Both the position numbers and the translations under genes were made by a program. A stretch of 64,000 nt of DNA, taken from the NCBI RefSeq assembly GCF_005049285.1, contig NZ_SOSC01000009.1:1-64000 (forward strand), given 5' to 3'. Below the pieces are notes generated by a model. The model was not told where the DNA came from. It saw nothing but the letters and a program-made list of their open reading frames with translations, and searched no databases. Positions 1 through 7,132 of the stretch are shown here, piece by piece (position 1 is the stretch's first letter; the number at the start of each line of letters is the position of its first letter). This DNA is from Halorientalis salina. GTDB lineage: Archaea; Halobacteriota; Halobacteria; Halobacteriales; Haloarculaceae.

Positions 1-1158
1 GACATCGAGACGCGCGGCGGCGCGGAGAACTGGGAGGACCTCCCCGAAGAGATCCAGGACACGTTCGACAAACTGGGCATCCCGGAAGCCGAGAAGAACG
101 CGCTCTCCGGGGTTGGCGCCCAGTACGAGTCCGAGATCGTCTACCAGAACATGCAGGAGCAGTGGGAGGAAAAAGGCGTCATCTTCTGTGACATGGACAA
201 GGCTGTCCGTGACCACGAAGAGAAGGTCAAGGAGTACTTCATGACCAAGTGCGTGCCGCCCAGCGACAACAAGTTCGCGGCGCTCCACGGTGCCATCTGG
301 TCGGGCGGTTCGTTCGTCTACGTCCCGGAAGACACCACGGTCAACATGCCGATTCAGGCGTACTTCCGGATGAACTCCGAGGGGATGGGCCAGTTCGAGC
401 ACACGCTCATCATCGCCGAGGAGAACTCCGAAGTCCACTACATCGAGGGCTGTTCCGCGCCGAAGTACTCGGCGTTCAACCTTCACAGCGGTGGCGTCGA
501 AGTGTTCGTCGGCGAGGACGCACACGTTCAGTACTCGACCGTGCAGAACTGGTCGAAGAACACCTACAACCTCAACACCAAGCGAGCTATCGTCGAGGCC
601 GATGGGACGATGGAGTGGGTCTCGGGCAGCATGGGCTCGAAAGCCACGATGCTGTACCCGGCGACCATCCTGAAAGGTCCGGGCGCGACGGACAACCACA
701 TCACCATCGCCTTCGCGGGCGAGGGCCAGAACATCGACACCGGTGCGAAGGTCTACCACAACGCACCTGACACGAAATCGACCATCGAGTCCAAGTCCAT
801 CTCGAAGGACGGCGGCCGCACGAACTACCGCGGCCTCGTCCACATGGCAAACGGCGCGGAGAACTCCTCGACGAGCGTGGAGTGTGACGCGCTGATGTTC
901 GACAACGAGAGTACGTCGGACACGATGCCGTACATGGAGATCCAGGAGAACCAGGTCGACGTCGCCCACGAGGCGACCGTCGGCAAGATCGGCGACGAGG
1001 ACGTGTTCTACCTCCAGAGCCGCGGCCTGGACGACGACGACGCAAAGCAGATGATCGTCGCCGGCTTCATCGAACCGATCACCGAGGAACTACCGATCGA
1101 GTACGCGGTCGAACTCAACCGCCTCATCGAACTCGAAATGGAGGGCAGTCTCGGGTAA
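1..1158 (+). CDS. sufB: Fe-S cluster assembly protein SufB (5' truncated by window edge)
   Basis: Scaffold subunit of the SUF iron-sulfur cluster assembly complex, which works in the cytoplasm with SufD and the ATPase SufC. The frame is open from base 1; the first in-window ATG (151) is internal, because residues upstream of it (GIPEAEKNALSGVGAQYESE) continue the family sequence. About 385 codons are present. Family members are about 475 residues, so roughly 90 N-terminal residues lie outside. The beta-helix core and the C-terminal region with GEDAHVQYSTVQNW are visible. It ends in TAA 15 nt before sufD, so the two are co-transcribed; sufC is probably just upstream of the window. Identification is firm. 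Confidence 0.96.
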   Translation, partial: DIETRGGAENWEDLPEEIQDTFDKLGIPEAEKNALSGVGAQYESEIVYQNMQEQWEEKGVIFCDMDKAVRDHEEKVKEYFMTKCVPPSDNKFAALHGAIWSGGSFVYVPEDTTVNMPIQAYFRMNSEGMGQFEHTLIIAEENSEVHYIEGCSAPKYSAFNLHSGGVEVFVGEDAHVQYSTVQNWSKNTYNLNTKRAIVEADGTMEWVSGSMGSKATMLYPATILKGPGATDNHITIAFAGEGQNIDTGAKVYHNAPDTKSTIESKSISKDGGRTNYRGLVHMANGAENSSTSVECDALMFDNESTSDTMPYMEIQENQVDVAHEATVGKIGDEDVFYLQSRGLDDDDAKQMIVAGFIEPITEELPIEYAVELNRLIELEMEGSLG

Positions 1159-1173
1159 CCCCCGGGAGCAATC

Positions 1174-2385
1174 ATGAGTACGCAGGTACACGCAAACCTC
1201 ACGGAGGAGCAGGTAACGACGATCAGCGAGGACCTCGGCGAGCCCGAGTGGCTTCTGGAGACGCGTCTGGAAGCGCTCGACGCGCTCGACGACCTCGACA
1301 TGCCCGACGTCATTCGCACGCCGGGTCGTGACTGGACCAACCTCGACGCGCTCGAATACGAGAGCTTCGTCGACCCGCTGGACCGGGCCCAGGAGAAAGA
1401 CCGCGTCGAGGCCGAGGGCGTCGAACTGCTCTCGTGGGACGAGGCACTCGACGAACACGGCGACGTCATCGAAGAGCACTTCGGGAGTGTCGTCGACCCG
1501 CAGCGCGATTACCTCACTGCGCTATCGACGGCGCTGTTCTCGGCCGGGACCCTCGTGTACGTTCCCGAGGGCGTCGACGCCGAGGACGTGAAGATTCGGA
1601 CCCGGATGAACAGCCAGTCGCTGTTCAATTACACGCTCGTCATCGCCGAGGAGTCCTCGTCGGTGACGATCCTCGAACGACAGGAGAACGGCGACGACGT
1701 CGAGGGGAACCAGTACTACAGCGGCGTCGTCGAGGCCGTCGTCGGTGAGAACGCGCACGTCCAGTACGGCGCACTCCAGAACCTGGACGAGGACACCTAC
1801 AACTTCCAGGTCAAGCGCGGCCACGCCCACACCTACGGCGTCCTCAACTGGATCGACGGCAACATCGGCTCACGGCTCACGAAGACCAACGTCGAGACGC
1901 GACTGCTCGGCGACTCCTCGGAGTCCAAGATCGTCGGTGCCTTCTTCGGCCACGGGGACCAGCACTTCGACCTCGCCTCGCGCGTCTGGCACGAGGCCGA
2001 ACACACGGTCGCGGACCTCGTGACCCGCGGCGTCCTCGACGACACGGCGCGATCGGTGTACGAGGGCGTCCAGGACGTGGGCCGCGAGGCCTGGGACACC
2101 AGCTCCTACCAGCGTGAGAACACGCTGATGCTCTCCGACGAGAGCGAGGCCGACGCGTCGCCGAAGCTCATCATCAACAACCACGACACCGAAGCGAGCC
2201 ACTCCGCGACGGTCGGGCAGGTCGACGAGCAGGACATGTTCTACATGACCTCCCGGTCGATCCCGCCGGAAGTCGCGCGGAACATGCTCGTCGAAGGGTT
2301 CTTCGTGCCCGTCCTGGACGAAGTTGCGGTCGACGAACTCAGCGACGATCTCGAAGAGCTCATCGCGAAGCGTCTTCGTGAGTAG
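1174..2385 (+). CDS. sufD: Fe-S cluster assembly protein SufD
   Basis: Partner of SufB in the SufBC2D complex that builds and transfers Fe-S clusters. The 403-residue protein has the same beta-helix core as SufB (GENAHVQYGALQNLDEDTYN parallels the SufB segment) but a divergent helical N-terminus, as expected for SufD. ATG 1174 follows the sufB stop by 15 nt. The C-terminus ends KRLRE, and the DNA coding for it is copied about 172 bp downstream in the repeat block that follows. A second SufB-like paralogue is the only real alternative name. Confidence 0.93.
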   Translation: MSTQVHANLTEEQVTTISEDLGEPEWLLETRLEALDALDDLDMPDVIRTPGRDWTNLDALEYESFVDPLDRAQEKDRVEAEGVELLSWDEALDEHGDVIEEHFGSVVDPQRDYLTALSTALFSAGTLVYVPEGVDAEDVKIRTRMNSQSLFNYTLVIAEESSSVTILERQENGDDVEGNQYYSGVVEAVVGENAHVQYGALQNLDEDTYNFQVKRGHAHTYGVLNWIDGNIGSRLTKTNVETRLLGDSSESKIVGAFFGHGDQHFDLASRVWHEAEHTVADLVTRGVLDDTARSVYEGVQDVGREAWDTSSYQRENTLMLSDESEADASPKLIINNHDTEASHSATVGQVDEQDMFYMTSRSIPPEVARNMLVEGFFVPVLDEVAVDELSDDLEELIAKRLRE

Positions 2386-2586
2386 CGTGGCATCGGAGAC
2401 GCCACGAACGAACGGGCCGGAGGCCCGTGAGTAGTGCGGAGCACTACTCACGAACGGCTCGGGAGAGCGTTGCTCTCCCGGCGTCTCCGCGAGTAACGCC
2501 TTGGCGTTACGAGGGGGGGCTCGTCAGGCGTCAGCCTGACGGCGTCTTCGCGAGTAGCGTGGTGACGAAGTCGCCACGAACGAACG
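2370..2586. repeat. Hairpin/repeat block between sufD and the ferritin-like gene
   Basis: Seven short inverted repeats follow one another: 2386-2406 (loop 9), 2412-2428 (7 bp, loop gga), 2427-2451 (11 bp perfect, loop gga), 2460-2480 (9 bp, loop gtt), 2493-2510 (8 bp, loop tt), 2522-2541 (8 bp, loop gtca) and 2558-2578 (9 bp with one wobble, loop gaa). The motif gcgtctYcgYgagtaRcg occurs three times (2370, 2481, 2542), each time leading into a hairpin. Bases 2370-2414 and 2542-2586 match at 39 of 45 positions, so the end of sufD itself is part of the repeat. The block could terminate the suf transcript. No protein is supported here. Confidence 0.8.
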
Positions 2587-2635
2587 CGCCTCGCACCCCG
2601 ATTTTCGACGAAATGGACACGCCGATGTGTGACAA

Positions 2636-2650
2636 GGGACTTAAGGTCCC
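2636..2650 (+). promoter_or_regulatory. TATA element embedded in a palindrome, upstream of the ferritin-like/SirR operon
   Basis: The sequence gggac-ttaag-gtccc is a 5-bp inverted repeat whose centre is a TATA-like ttaa. An archaeal TATA centred near 2642 would start transcription about 25 nt downstream, close to ATG 2670. A palindrome lying on the TATA box is a plausible repressor operator; the metal regulator two genes downstream is the obvious candidate, but that is inference. Confidence 0.45.
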
Positions 2651-2669
2651 GCCTACCCGAGTGTGGAAC

Positions 2670-2711
2670 ATGCCAGCGGTACAGGTCGACGACGAGGTGG
2701 CGACGGCGTGA
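2670..2711 (+). other. Possible 13-codon leader ORF (overlaps next start)
   Basis: ATG 2670 opens a 13-residue frame (MPAVQVDDEVATA) whose TGA (2709-2711) overlaps the GTG start at 2708 as GTGA. It begins where the promoter at 2636-2650 would place the transcript start, so it could be the leaderless first ORF of the mRNA. There is no homology evidence. Confidence 0.3.
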
Positions 2712-3187
2712 GCGTCCAGCAACCCGTGGCGTCGGACCACCAGCTCGCACGACTCCTCCAGATCGGGATCGTGCTCGAAGAGGTCGTCGAGGCGCGAGCG
2801 GGCGAACACGCCAAGACGCTCGACGTGACCGATCCGGAACTCGAAGCGCTACTCGACGAGGCCGCGGCCGAGTCCGCCGACCACCGGGACCGACTCGAAG
2901 CGCTGATCGACGAACTGGAGGCCGAGACGATCCCCTTCGAGCAGATCAAGGAACTCGTCGCGGCCCAGTACGAGGCCGAATCGGACTTCGACGGCGTCCT
3001 CTACGATCAGCTCTGTAACGAGGAGACGGCGTACAAGTTCTACGACGACCTGATCGGCGCGATCGAGGCCTCGGACGCGGCGTTCAGCATCGACCGCGAC
3101 CGACTGCTCGACACCCTCTCGGCGATTCGCGACGACGAGGCCGACGGCGTCGAGGACGTGGCGGAACTGATGGAGGCACGAGAATGA
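2708..3187 (+). CDS. Ferritin-like/rubrerythrin-fold protein
   Basis: A 159-residue, almost all-helical acidic protein. Helix 1 carries EEVVEARAGEH, helix 2 carries SADHRDRLEAL and helices 3-4 carry QYEAES and CNEETAYKFYDDL, which fits the spaced Glu/His pattern of ferritin-like di-iron four-helix bundles. A role in iron storage or oxidation is inferred from the fold and from its place between the suf genes and a metal-dependent regulator. GTG 2708 is chosen because the frame upstream (from GTG 2663) is low-complexity Arg/Gly and would start before the predicted transcript start. Its TGA overlaps an ATG (ATGA at 3184). Confidence 0.75.
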   Translation: MSVQQPVASDHQLARLLQIGIVLEEVVEARAGEHAKTLDVTDPELEALLDEAAAESADHRDRLEALIDELEAETIPFEQIKELVAAQYEAESDFDGVLYDQLCNEETAYKFYDDLIGAIEASDAAFSIDRDRLLDTLSAIRDDEADGVEDVAELMEARE

Positions 3188-3210
3188 GTATTCAGGGGTG
3201 GCTTACATGA
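3184..3210 (+). other. 8-codon bridging ORF between ferritin-like gene and regulator
   Basis: ATG 3184 overlaps the preceding stop (ATGA). The frame MSIQGWLT ends in TGA 3208-3210, which overlaps ATG 3207 of the regulator (ATGA again). A purine-rich ggggtgg at 3195-3201 could be the ribosome binding site for 3207. The same geometry and length recur at 60027-60053. It may be chance or a termination-reinitiation relay. Confidence 0.3.
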
Positions 3211-3638
3211 ACACGGCAGACCAGTATCTGAAGGCGATCTATCTCGTTCAGGAACAGGAGGACGGCCCGGCGTCGACCGGTCGCGTTGCCGAGACGCTCG
3301 ATGTCAGCCCGGCGAGCGCAAACGAGATGATCGGCAAGCTAGAGGAGCGTGACCTGCTCGACCACGAGAAGTACAAGGGCGTCACGCTCACCGACGAGGG
3401 CATCCGGAAGGCCAGCGACGCCCTCCAGACGTACTGCATCATCGAGCGGTTCCTCCACGAAGTCCTCGACGTCGAGGAGTTCCGCCACGAGGCCAAACAG
3501 CTCGAACCAGTCATCGACGAGACGGTCGCCGAGCGCCTCGACACCATCATCGACCGCGAACCGCAGTGCCCCGACTGCTTCTCCGCCGAAGACGACGCCT
3601 GTGCCCTGCTGGAACTCGAAGTCGACGCGGCGGACTGA
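3207..3638 (+). CDS. sirR: DtxR/SirR-type metal-dependent transcriptional regulator
   Basis: A 143-residue protein. The N-terminal winged helix (about 1-65: YLKAIYLVQEQEDGPASTGR, then VSPASANEMIGKLEERDLL) is followed by a dimerisation/metal-binding helical domain with HEVLDVEEF and a distinctive C-terminal PQCPDCFSAEDDAC segment. DtxR/MntR relatives repress transcription when Fe(II) or Mn(II) is bound. ATG 3207 is preferred over GTG 3198 because of the ggggtgg ribosome binding site and the conserved MNTADQYLKAIY start. The location next to suf and a ferritin-like gene suggests control of iron or manganese homeostasis. Confidence 0.88.
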   Translation: MNTADQYLKAIYLVQEQEDGPASTGRVAETLDVSPASANEMIGKLEERDLLDHEKYKGVTLTDEGIRKASDALQTYCIIERFLHEVLDVEEFRHEAKQLEPVIDETVAERLDTIIDREPQCPDCFSAEDDACALLELEVDAAD

Positions 3639-3710
3639 TGATTGCTGTTCAGTCCCACGGTTCCGGCCAAGAGTAACACTCTTACTTGTTCGCCCGGATT
3701 GCCTAAATGA

Positions 3711-3834
3711 AGTCTCGTGGTGTAGTGGCCAATCATAGGGGCCTTTGGAAGAACATACCCCAGAGTCGATTCGTATTCATTGGGGTGTGTTCTGAAGTTA
3801 GCCCCTGACGGCGGTTCGAATCCGCCCGAGACTA
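3711..3834 (+). tRNA. tRNA-Gln(TTG) with intron
   Basis: Acceptor arms agtctcg (3711-3717) and cgagact (3827-3833) pair fully, with discriminator A at 3834. The T arm contains ggttcgaatcc. The anticodon stem ggggc/gcccc (3738-3742, 3801-3805) frames the loop c-t-TTG-g-a with an intron of about 51 nt (3749-3799) after position 37. The intron ends gaac...gttc pair, giving a bulge-helix-bulge-like structure. Exons total 73 nt with no encoded CCA. An intron in tRNA-Gln(UUG) is known from Haloferax. A TATA-like cttactt lies about 25-30 nt upstream. Exact splice sites may be off by a base or two. Confidence 0.93.
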
Positions 3835-3915
3835 TGACATATTTCGTATGTTTTCGCGGACGGGAGGATTCATATTTCAGCGTGACGTACTCGGAATCAC
3901 GAGCGAAAAAAACGC

Positions 3916-4074
3916 ATGAGTTCGATCGTCATCCACGCGGGGGAGCCGACGCAGTTACACGTGATGGTGGACGCGTTGGCCGGAGTCGGGTTCGGTCTCG
4001 TGGCCGTCGCCCTGTACTACGTCTTCTTGCGGTACGTCGTCGCCTCGAACCGCGGGAACCAAAGCGGCGGGTGA
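3916..4074 (+). CDS. Small single-span membrane protein (52 aa)
   Basis: ATG 3916 to TGA 4072-4074. After about 18 polar residues comes one hydrophobic helix (VMVDALAGVGFGLVAVALYY, then VFLRYVV), then a short basic/polar tail (ASNRGNQSGG). Codon use has the GC-rich third positions of the neighbours, and there is no competing frame. It is too short to name and no function is claimed. Confidence 0.5.
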   Translation: MSSIVIHAGEPTQLHVMVDALAGVGFGLVAVALYYVFLRYVVASNRGNQSGG

Positions 4075-4079
4075 GTTGC

Positions 4080-4583
4080 CTACTCGCCGGGTTTCGGCAT
4101 CCGATCGCGGTAGTCCCACGTCGAGACTTTCGTCGGGTCGATGCGAATGGTCACTTCCTCGCGGTCGGCATCGAGCAGACGGCTCGCGAGTTGTGAATCG
4201 GTGCCGTCGAGATATCGGTCCAGCAGGGCGCGAAGCAGGGTCTTTTCGGGGTCCGGGTCGATGGCGACGGTGCCTTGCCCGCGGACGCCCCGGTAGGGGG
4301 GTTCGTTAACGGATACCTCGAAGGCGACGCGGGGGTCTTCGCGCAGGAATCGGACGATATCGGCGTCGGCGCCGGTCGCACACCAGAACCGGCCGTCCTC
4401 GTAACGGTACCACAGCGAGAGCATCCACAGGCCGTCCGAAGGCGTCCGACAACTCAGTCGGATCGGAACGACGGCGTCGTCGAGGAACGCCGACAGTTCC
4501 GAGCGGTCCCAGGGGCCGGCAACCGGGACGGGGTCGTCGGTAGGGATTTCCTCTGGTGGCGGTCCGTCGTCCGTGTCGGTCAC
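4080..4583 (-). CDS. Pyridoxamine 5'-phosphate oxidase-family (split-barrel flavin-binding fold) protein
   Basis: A 167-residue protein with the split-barrel pattern: LSLWYRYEDGRFWCATGAD (two beta strands), then IVRFLREDPRVAFEVSVNE and PPYRGVRGQGTVAI, typical of FMN-binding PNPOx-like domains. GTG (complement of 4581-4583) is taken as the start. An in-frame extension further upstream is unlike the family. These proteins bind FMN or related cofactors (F420, haem); the substrate cannot be told from sequence. It is convergent with the small gene upstream and divergent from the DUF502 gene. Confidence 0.8.
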   Translation of the reverse strand: MTDTDDGPPPEEIPTDDPVPVAGPWDRSELSAFLDDAVVPIRLSCRTPSDGLWMLSLWYRYEDGRFWCATGADADIVRFLREDPRVAFEVSVNEPPYRGVRGQGTVAIDPDPEKTLLRALLDRYLDGTDSQLASRLLDADREEVTIRIDPTKVSTWDYRDRMPKPGE

Positions 4584-4664
4584 GTGGGGCCCTTCGGGAC
4601 GGAGCGACAAAGGTTCTCCTGCGTCGAGCGCTACCCTTTTGTCGACACCGGAACAGGATCCGGC

Positions 4665-5327
4665 ATGAGTGTCGGGAAGGTACTGCGGGACAGTTTCATC
4701 GCGGGGCTGGCGCTGGTGGCTCCGCTCGTGGTGACGGTGTTCGTGCTGCAGTTCCTCGTGAACTGGTTGACGACGTTCATCGATCCGGTAGTCCAGGAGA
4801 CGCAACTGGCCCAGTACACGGCGAACATCCACATCGTCGCGCAGGTGCTGGCGCTGGCGATCATCGTCCTCACCGTCGTCGTGTTGGGCTACGTCGCCCA
4901 GCGGAGTTTCGGAAAACGGGTGTTCGGCTGGGTGGACCGCGGGGTCGGGTTGGTTCCGCTGGTTCGGACCATCTATTCGAGCGTGCGGCAGGTGTCGAAC
5001 GCGCTCATGGAGCGGTCGAGTCGCTACGAGAGCGTCGTACTCGTGGAGTATCCGCGGGAAGGGCTGTACTCGCTGGGATTCGTCACCGGCGACAGCCCAG
5101 CGCAGGTCAAGGAGACGGTCGACGGCGACGTCTACAACGTCTTCGTTCCGAAAAGTCCGAATCCGACGGGCGGCAACCTCATCATGGCACCCGAAGATCA
5201 GGTGTACACCCTCGACATGAGCGTTCGCCGCGGCGTTCGGTTGCTCGTCACGACGGGCATGGCCGAGCGCCAGGAGGAACTCGCCGAGTTACGAAACGAG
5301 GCCGGCGTGTCGGAATCCAGGCCCTGA
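4665..5327 (+). CDS. DUF502 family membrane protein
   Basis: A 220-residue protein with two N-terminal transmembrane helices (about 12-34 and 62-85), followed by RGVGLVPLVRTIYSSVRQ and VFVPKSPNPTGGNLIMAPED, the hallmark segments of DUF502. The family is widespread in bacteria and archaea; its biochemical role is not established. ATG 4665 lies about 25 nt after a T-rich TATA-like ctttt. It converges with the acetyltransferase gene, 6 nt away. Confidence 0.88.
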   Translation: MSVGKVLRDSFIAGLALVAPLVVTVFVLQFLVNWLTTFIDPVVQETQLAQYTANIHIVAQVLALAIIVLTVVVLGYVAQRSFGKRVFGWVDRGVGLVPLVRTIYSSVRQVSNALMERSSRYESVVLVEYPREGLYSLGFVTGDSPAQVKETVDGDVYNVFVPKSPNPTGGNLIMAPEDQVYTLDMSVRRGVRLLVTTGMAERQEELAELRNEAGVSESRP

Positions 5328-5333
5328 ACGGGG

Positions 5334-6059
5334 TTACATGTACGACGCGTCCCAGCGGGTGGGCTTGCGGCTGTTGCCACACTGGCCACACTCGATCCGG
5401 CCCATCGAGTCCATCGCGTTGGCCAGGGAGTCACACTTCGAGCAGTGGTAGCCGTATTTTTCCTCGCGGTCCTGGTCGGCGTAGACGACGTGGAAAGGCG
5501 CCAGCGAGCCGCGTTCGACGTCATCGTGGTCCACGTAGACCGTCTCCCCGTCGGCAGTGAGCGCCTGGAGTCCCTCGGGTTCGGCTTCGAGGTAGAGCGC
5601 TTCCGTGTAGGGACTGTCGTCGATCCGCACTTCGCCCTCGCCGACCTTCTCGAAGCCCACGTTCTTGTAGAAGGTGTTCCCGGCCTGGTTGATCGAGAGC
5701 ACGCGACCACGAAGGTGGGTCACTCCGTAGTCCTCCAGTCGATTTCTGGTCGTCTCGAACAGTTCCGAACCGATCCCCTCGCCGCGGTAGTCGGGGTGAA
5801 CGTGCAACCAGAGGAGGTCCGCTTCGCCCTCTCCGAGGAGCGCGTTTTCCGAGAAGGCGACCGGCTCGCCGTTCCGTTCGACGACGAAAATCAGGATCTC
5901 GTCGTCCTCGATTTTCTCTGCGAACTCGTCGGGACCGAACCACTGTCTGATACCGCTCTCGATCGCCTGTGGACTCAACGAGTACGACGCCTCCAGCGAC
6001 CGCTTGGCGATCTCCCGAATCGCCGCCTGGTCGTCGGCAGTTGCCTCTCTCACTTCCAT
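5334..6059 (-). CDS. GNAT N-acetyltransferase with C-terminal zinc ribbon
   Basis: A 241-residue protein. Residues about 1-150 form a GNAT domain: the acetyl-CoA loop is VHPDYRGEGIGSELFE and the C-terminal part is NTFYKNVGFEKVGEGE. After a linker of about 50 residues, the C-terminus holds a CSKC...CGQC four-cysteine zinc ribbon (about 205-230). Acetylation of a protein or small molecule is expected; the ribbon may provide target recognition. ATG (complement of 6057-6059) lies about 25 nt after a tttatg TATA-like element, suggesting a leaderless mRNA. An upstream ATG would fall inside that element. Confidence 0.85.
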   Translation of the reverse strand: MEVREATADDQAAIREIAKRSLEASYSLSPQAIESGIRQWFGPDEFAEKIEDDEILIFVVERNGEPVAFSENALLGEGEADLLWLHVHPDYRGEGIGSELFETTRNRLEDYGVTHLRGRVLSINQAGNTFYKNVGFEKVGEGEVRIDDSPYTEALYLEAEPEGLQALTADGETVYVDHDDVERGSLAPFHVVYADQDREEKYGYHCSKCDSLANAMDSMGRIECGQCGNSRKPTRWDASYM

Positions 6060-6388
6060 ACCCGCACGTATGACGGTCGGTTTCATAAATCTACGTCCGC
6101 CCGTCAGGATTTGCACGGACGTGGACCGGTCAACGACATCGCTGTTCGCGCGGCCACCCCAGGTTTCACTCGTATCGGCTCCCCGACAGAATCGAAATCG
6201 AGCAACCTGGATCGCCGGTACCGCCACGAGCAGTGATTGATTCGCACGTGTATACCGTCGTTACACGTCGAGATCAGTACAGTAGCGGCGACTGGGCGAG
6301 CGGTTCTGGGCTGTCGTAACGCTAAAGACCCGCACACGCCTTTATATCCGTAAGATGAACAACGAACGCTATTTGCGGAGGTGGTTCT
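6060..6388. other. Intergenic region with divergent promoters
   Basis: About 330 bp between divergent genes. It contains the acetyltransferase promoter at its left edge and the HD-gene promoter (tttatat at 6341-6347) at its right. Short frames in it lack haloarchaeal codon bias. No RNA gene was recognised. Confidence 0.5.
6341..6347 (+). promoter_or_regulatory. TATA box of the HD hydrolase gene
   Basis: tttatat lies 42-48 nt before GTG 6389, giving a short leader that contains the ribosome binding site gcggaggtgg (6375-6384). The Shine-Dalgarno sequence supports the GTG start. Confidence 0.6.
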
Positions 6389-7132
6389 GTGGGTGTTGAA
6401 ATCCGGGAATCGCCCGTCTCCGACGCGGAGTTCGAGGAGATGAAGGCTTTCGTCCACGATTACCTGGAAGCGAGCGTCGAAAACGAGGAAGAAGGCGGGC
6501 GGATGCGGTGGTACCCCTGGCACTCCGCGGCCTACCGGTTCAACCACATCATGAACGTCGTGGAGTTGGCGACCGACATCGCCGAGGTCGAGGGTGCGAA
6601 CGTCGACGTCACGCGCGTCGCCGCGCTCTTTCACGACATCGCGAAACTCGAAGCCGACCAGGACGTCCACGCCGAGGAGGGCGCCCGCATCGCCCGCGAG
6701 TACCTCACGCGACACGACGACTACCCCCAGTCGTTCGTCGACGAGGTCTGTGCCGCAATCCGAGACCACTCCTACCAGGGCGACCTGACCGACCTCCCGC
6801 TGGAGACACAGTGTCTCATCGAAGCGGACTTACTCGACAAGATCGGTGCGAACGGGACGGCTCTGATGCTGTTGCGGATGGGCTATGAGTCCCGCACACA
6901 CATGGACGCCTCCGAGATGGTCGGGCGCGTGCTCGAACGCGGCCGGGACGCGGCCGAGCGCGTCGAGAGCGACGCCGCCGAGAGCCTGGTCCACCGCCGA
7001 CTCAAACGAGTGCGGTGGTTCCAGGAGTGGCTGGAAGGCGAGGTCGCGATGATGGGCGACACCGACGCCGAGATGAGCCCCGAGATGGCCAAGGAACTCG
7101 ACGCCGAGGCCGAGGCGGAGACGGACGACTAG
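6389..7132 (+). CDS. HD domain-containing hydrolase
   Basis: A 247-residue protein. HD-superfamily metal ligands are visible: an N-terminal His in YRFNHIMNV, the HD pair in ALFHDIAK, the His in DVHAEEGARIA, and IRDHSY followed by EADLLDKIGANG. Such proteins are metal-dependent phosphohydrolases acting on nucleotides or similar substrates. The C-terminal 40 residues are acidic. The GTG start is supported by the strong ggaggtgg 5 nt upstream. Its last bases overlap the stop of the convergent LysE gene (CTAG). Confidence 0.85.
   Translation: MGVEIRESPVSDAEFEEMKAFVHDYLEASVENEEEGGRMRWYPWHSAAYRFNHIMNVVELATDIAEVEGANVDVTRVAALFHDIAKLEADQDVHAEEGARIAREYLTRHDDYPQSFVDEVCAAIRDHSYQGDLTDLPLETQCLIEADLLDKIGANGTALMLLRMGYESRTHMDASEMVGRVLERGRDAAERVESDAAESLVHRRLKRVRWFQEWLEGEVAMMGDTDAEMSPEMAKELDAEAEAETDD

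Noticed and set aside
2427-2711. 94-codon frame through the hairpin block
   Set aside because: It is simply translation through palindromes; no family resemblance. Only its last 13 codons are kept as a possible leader.
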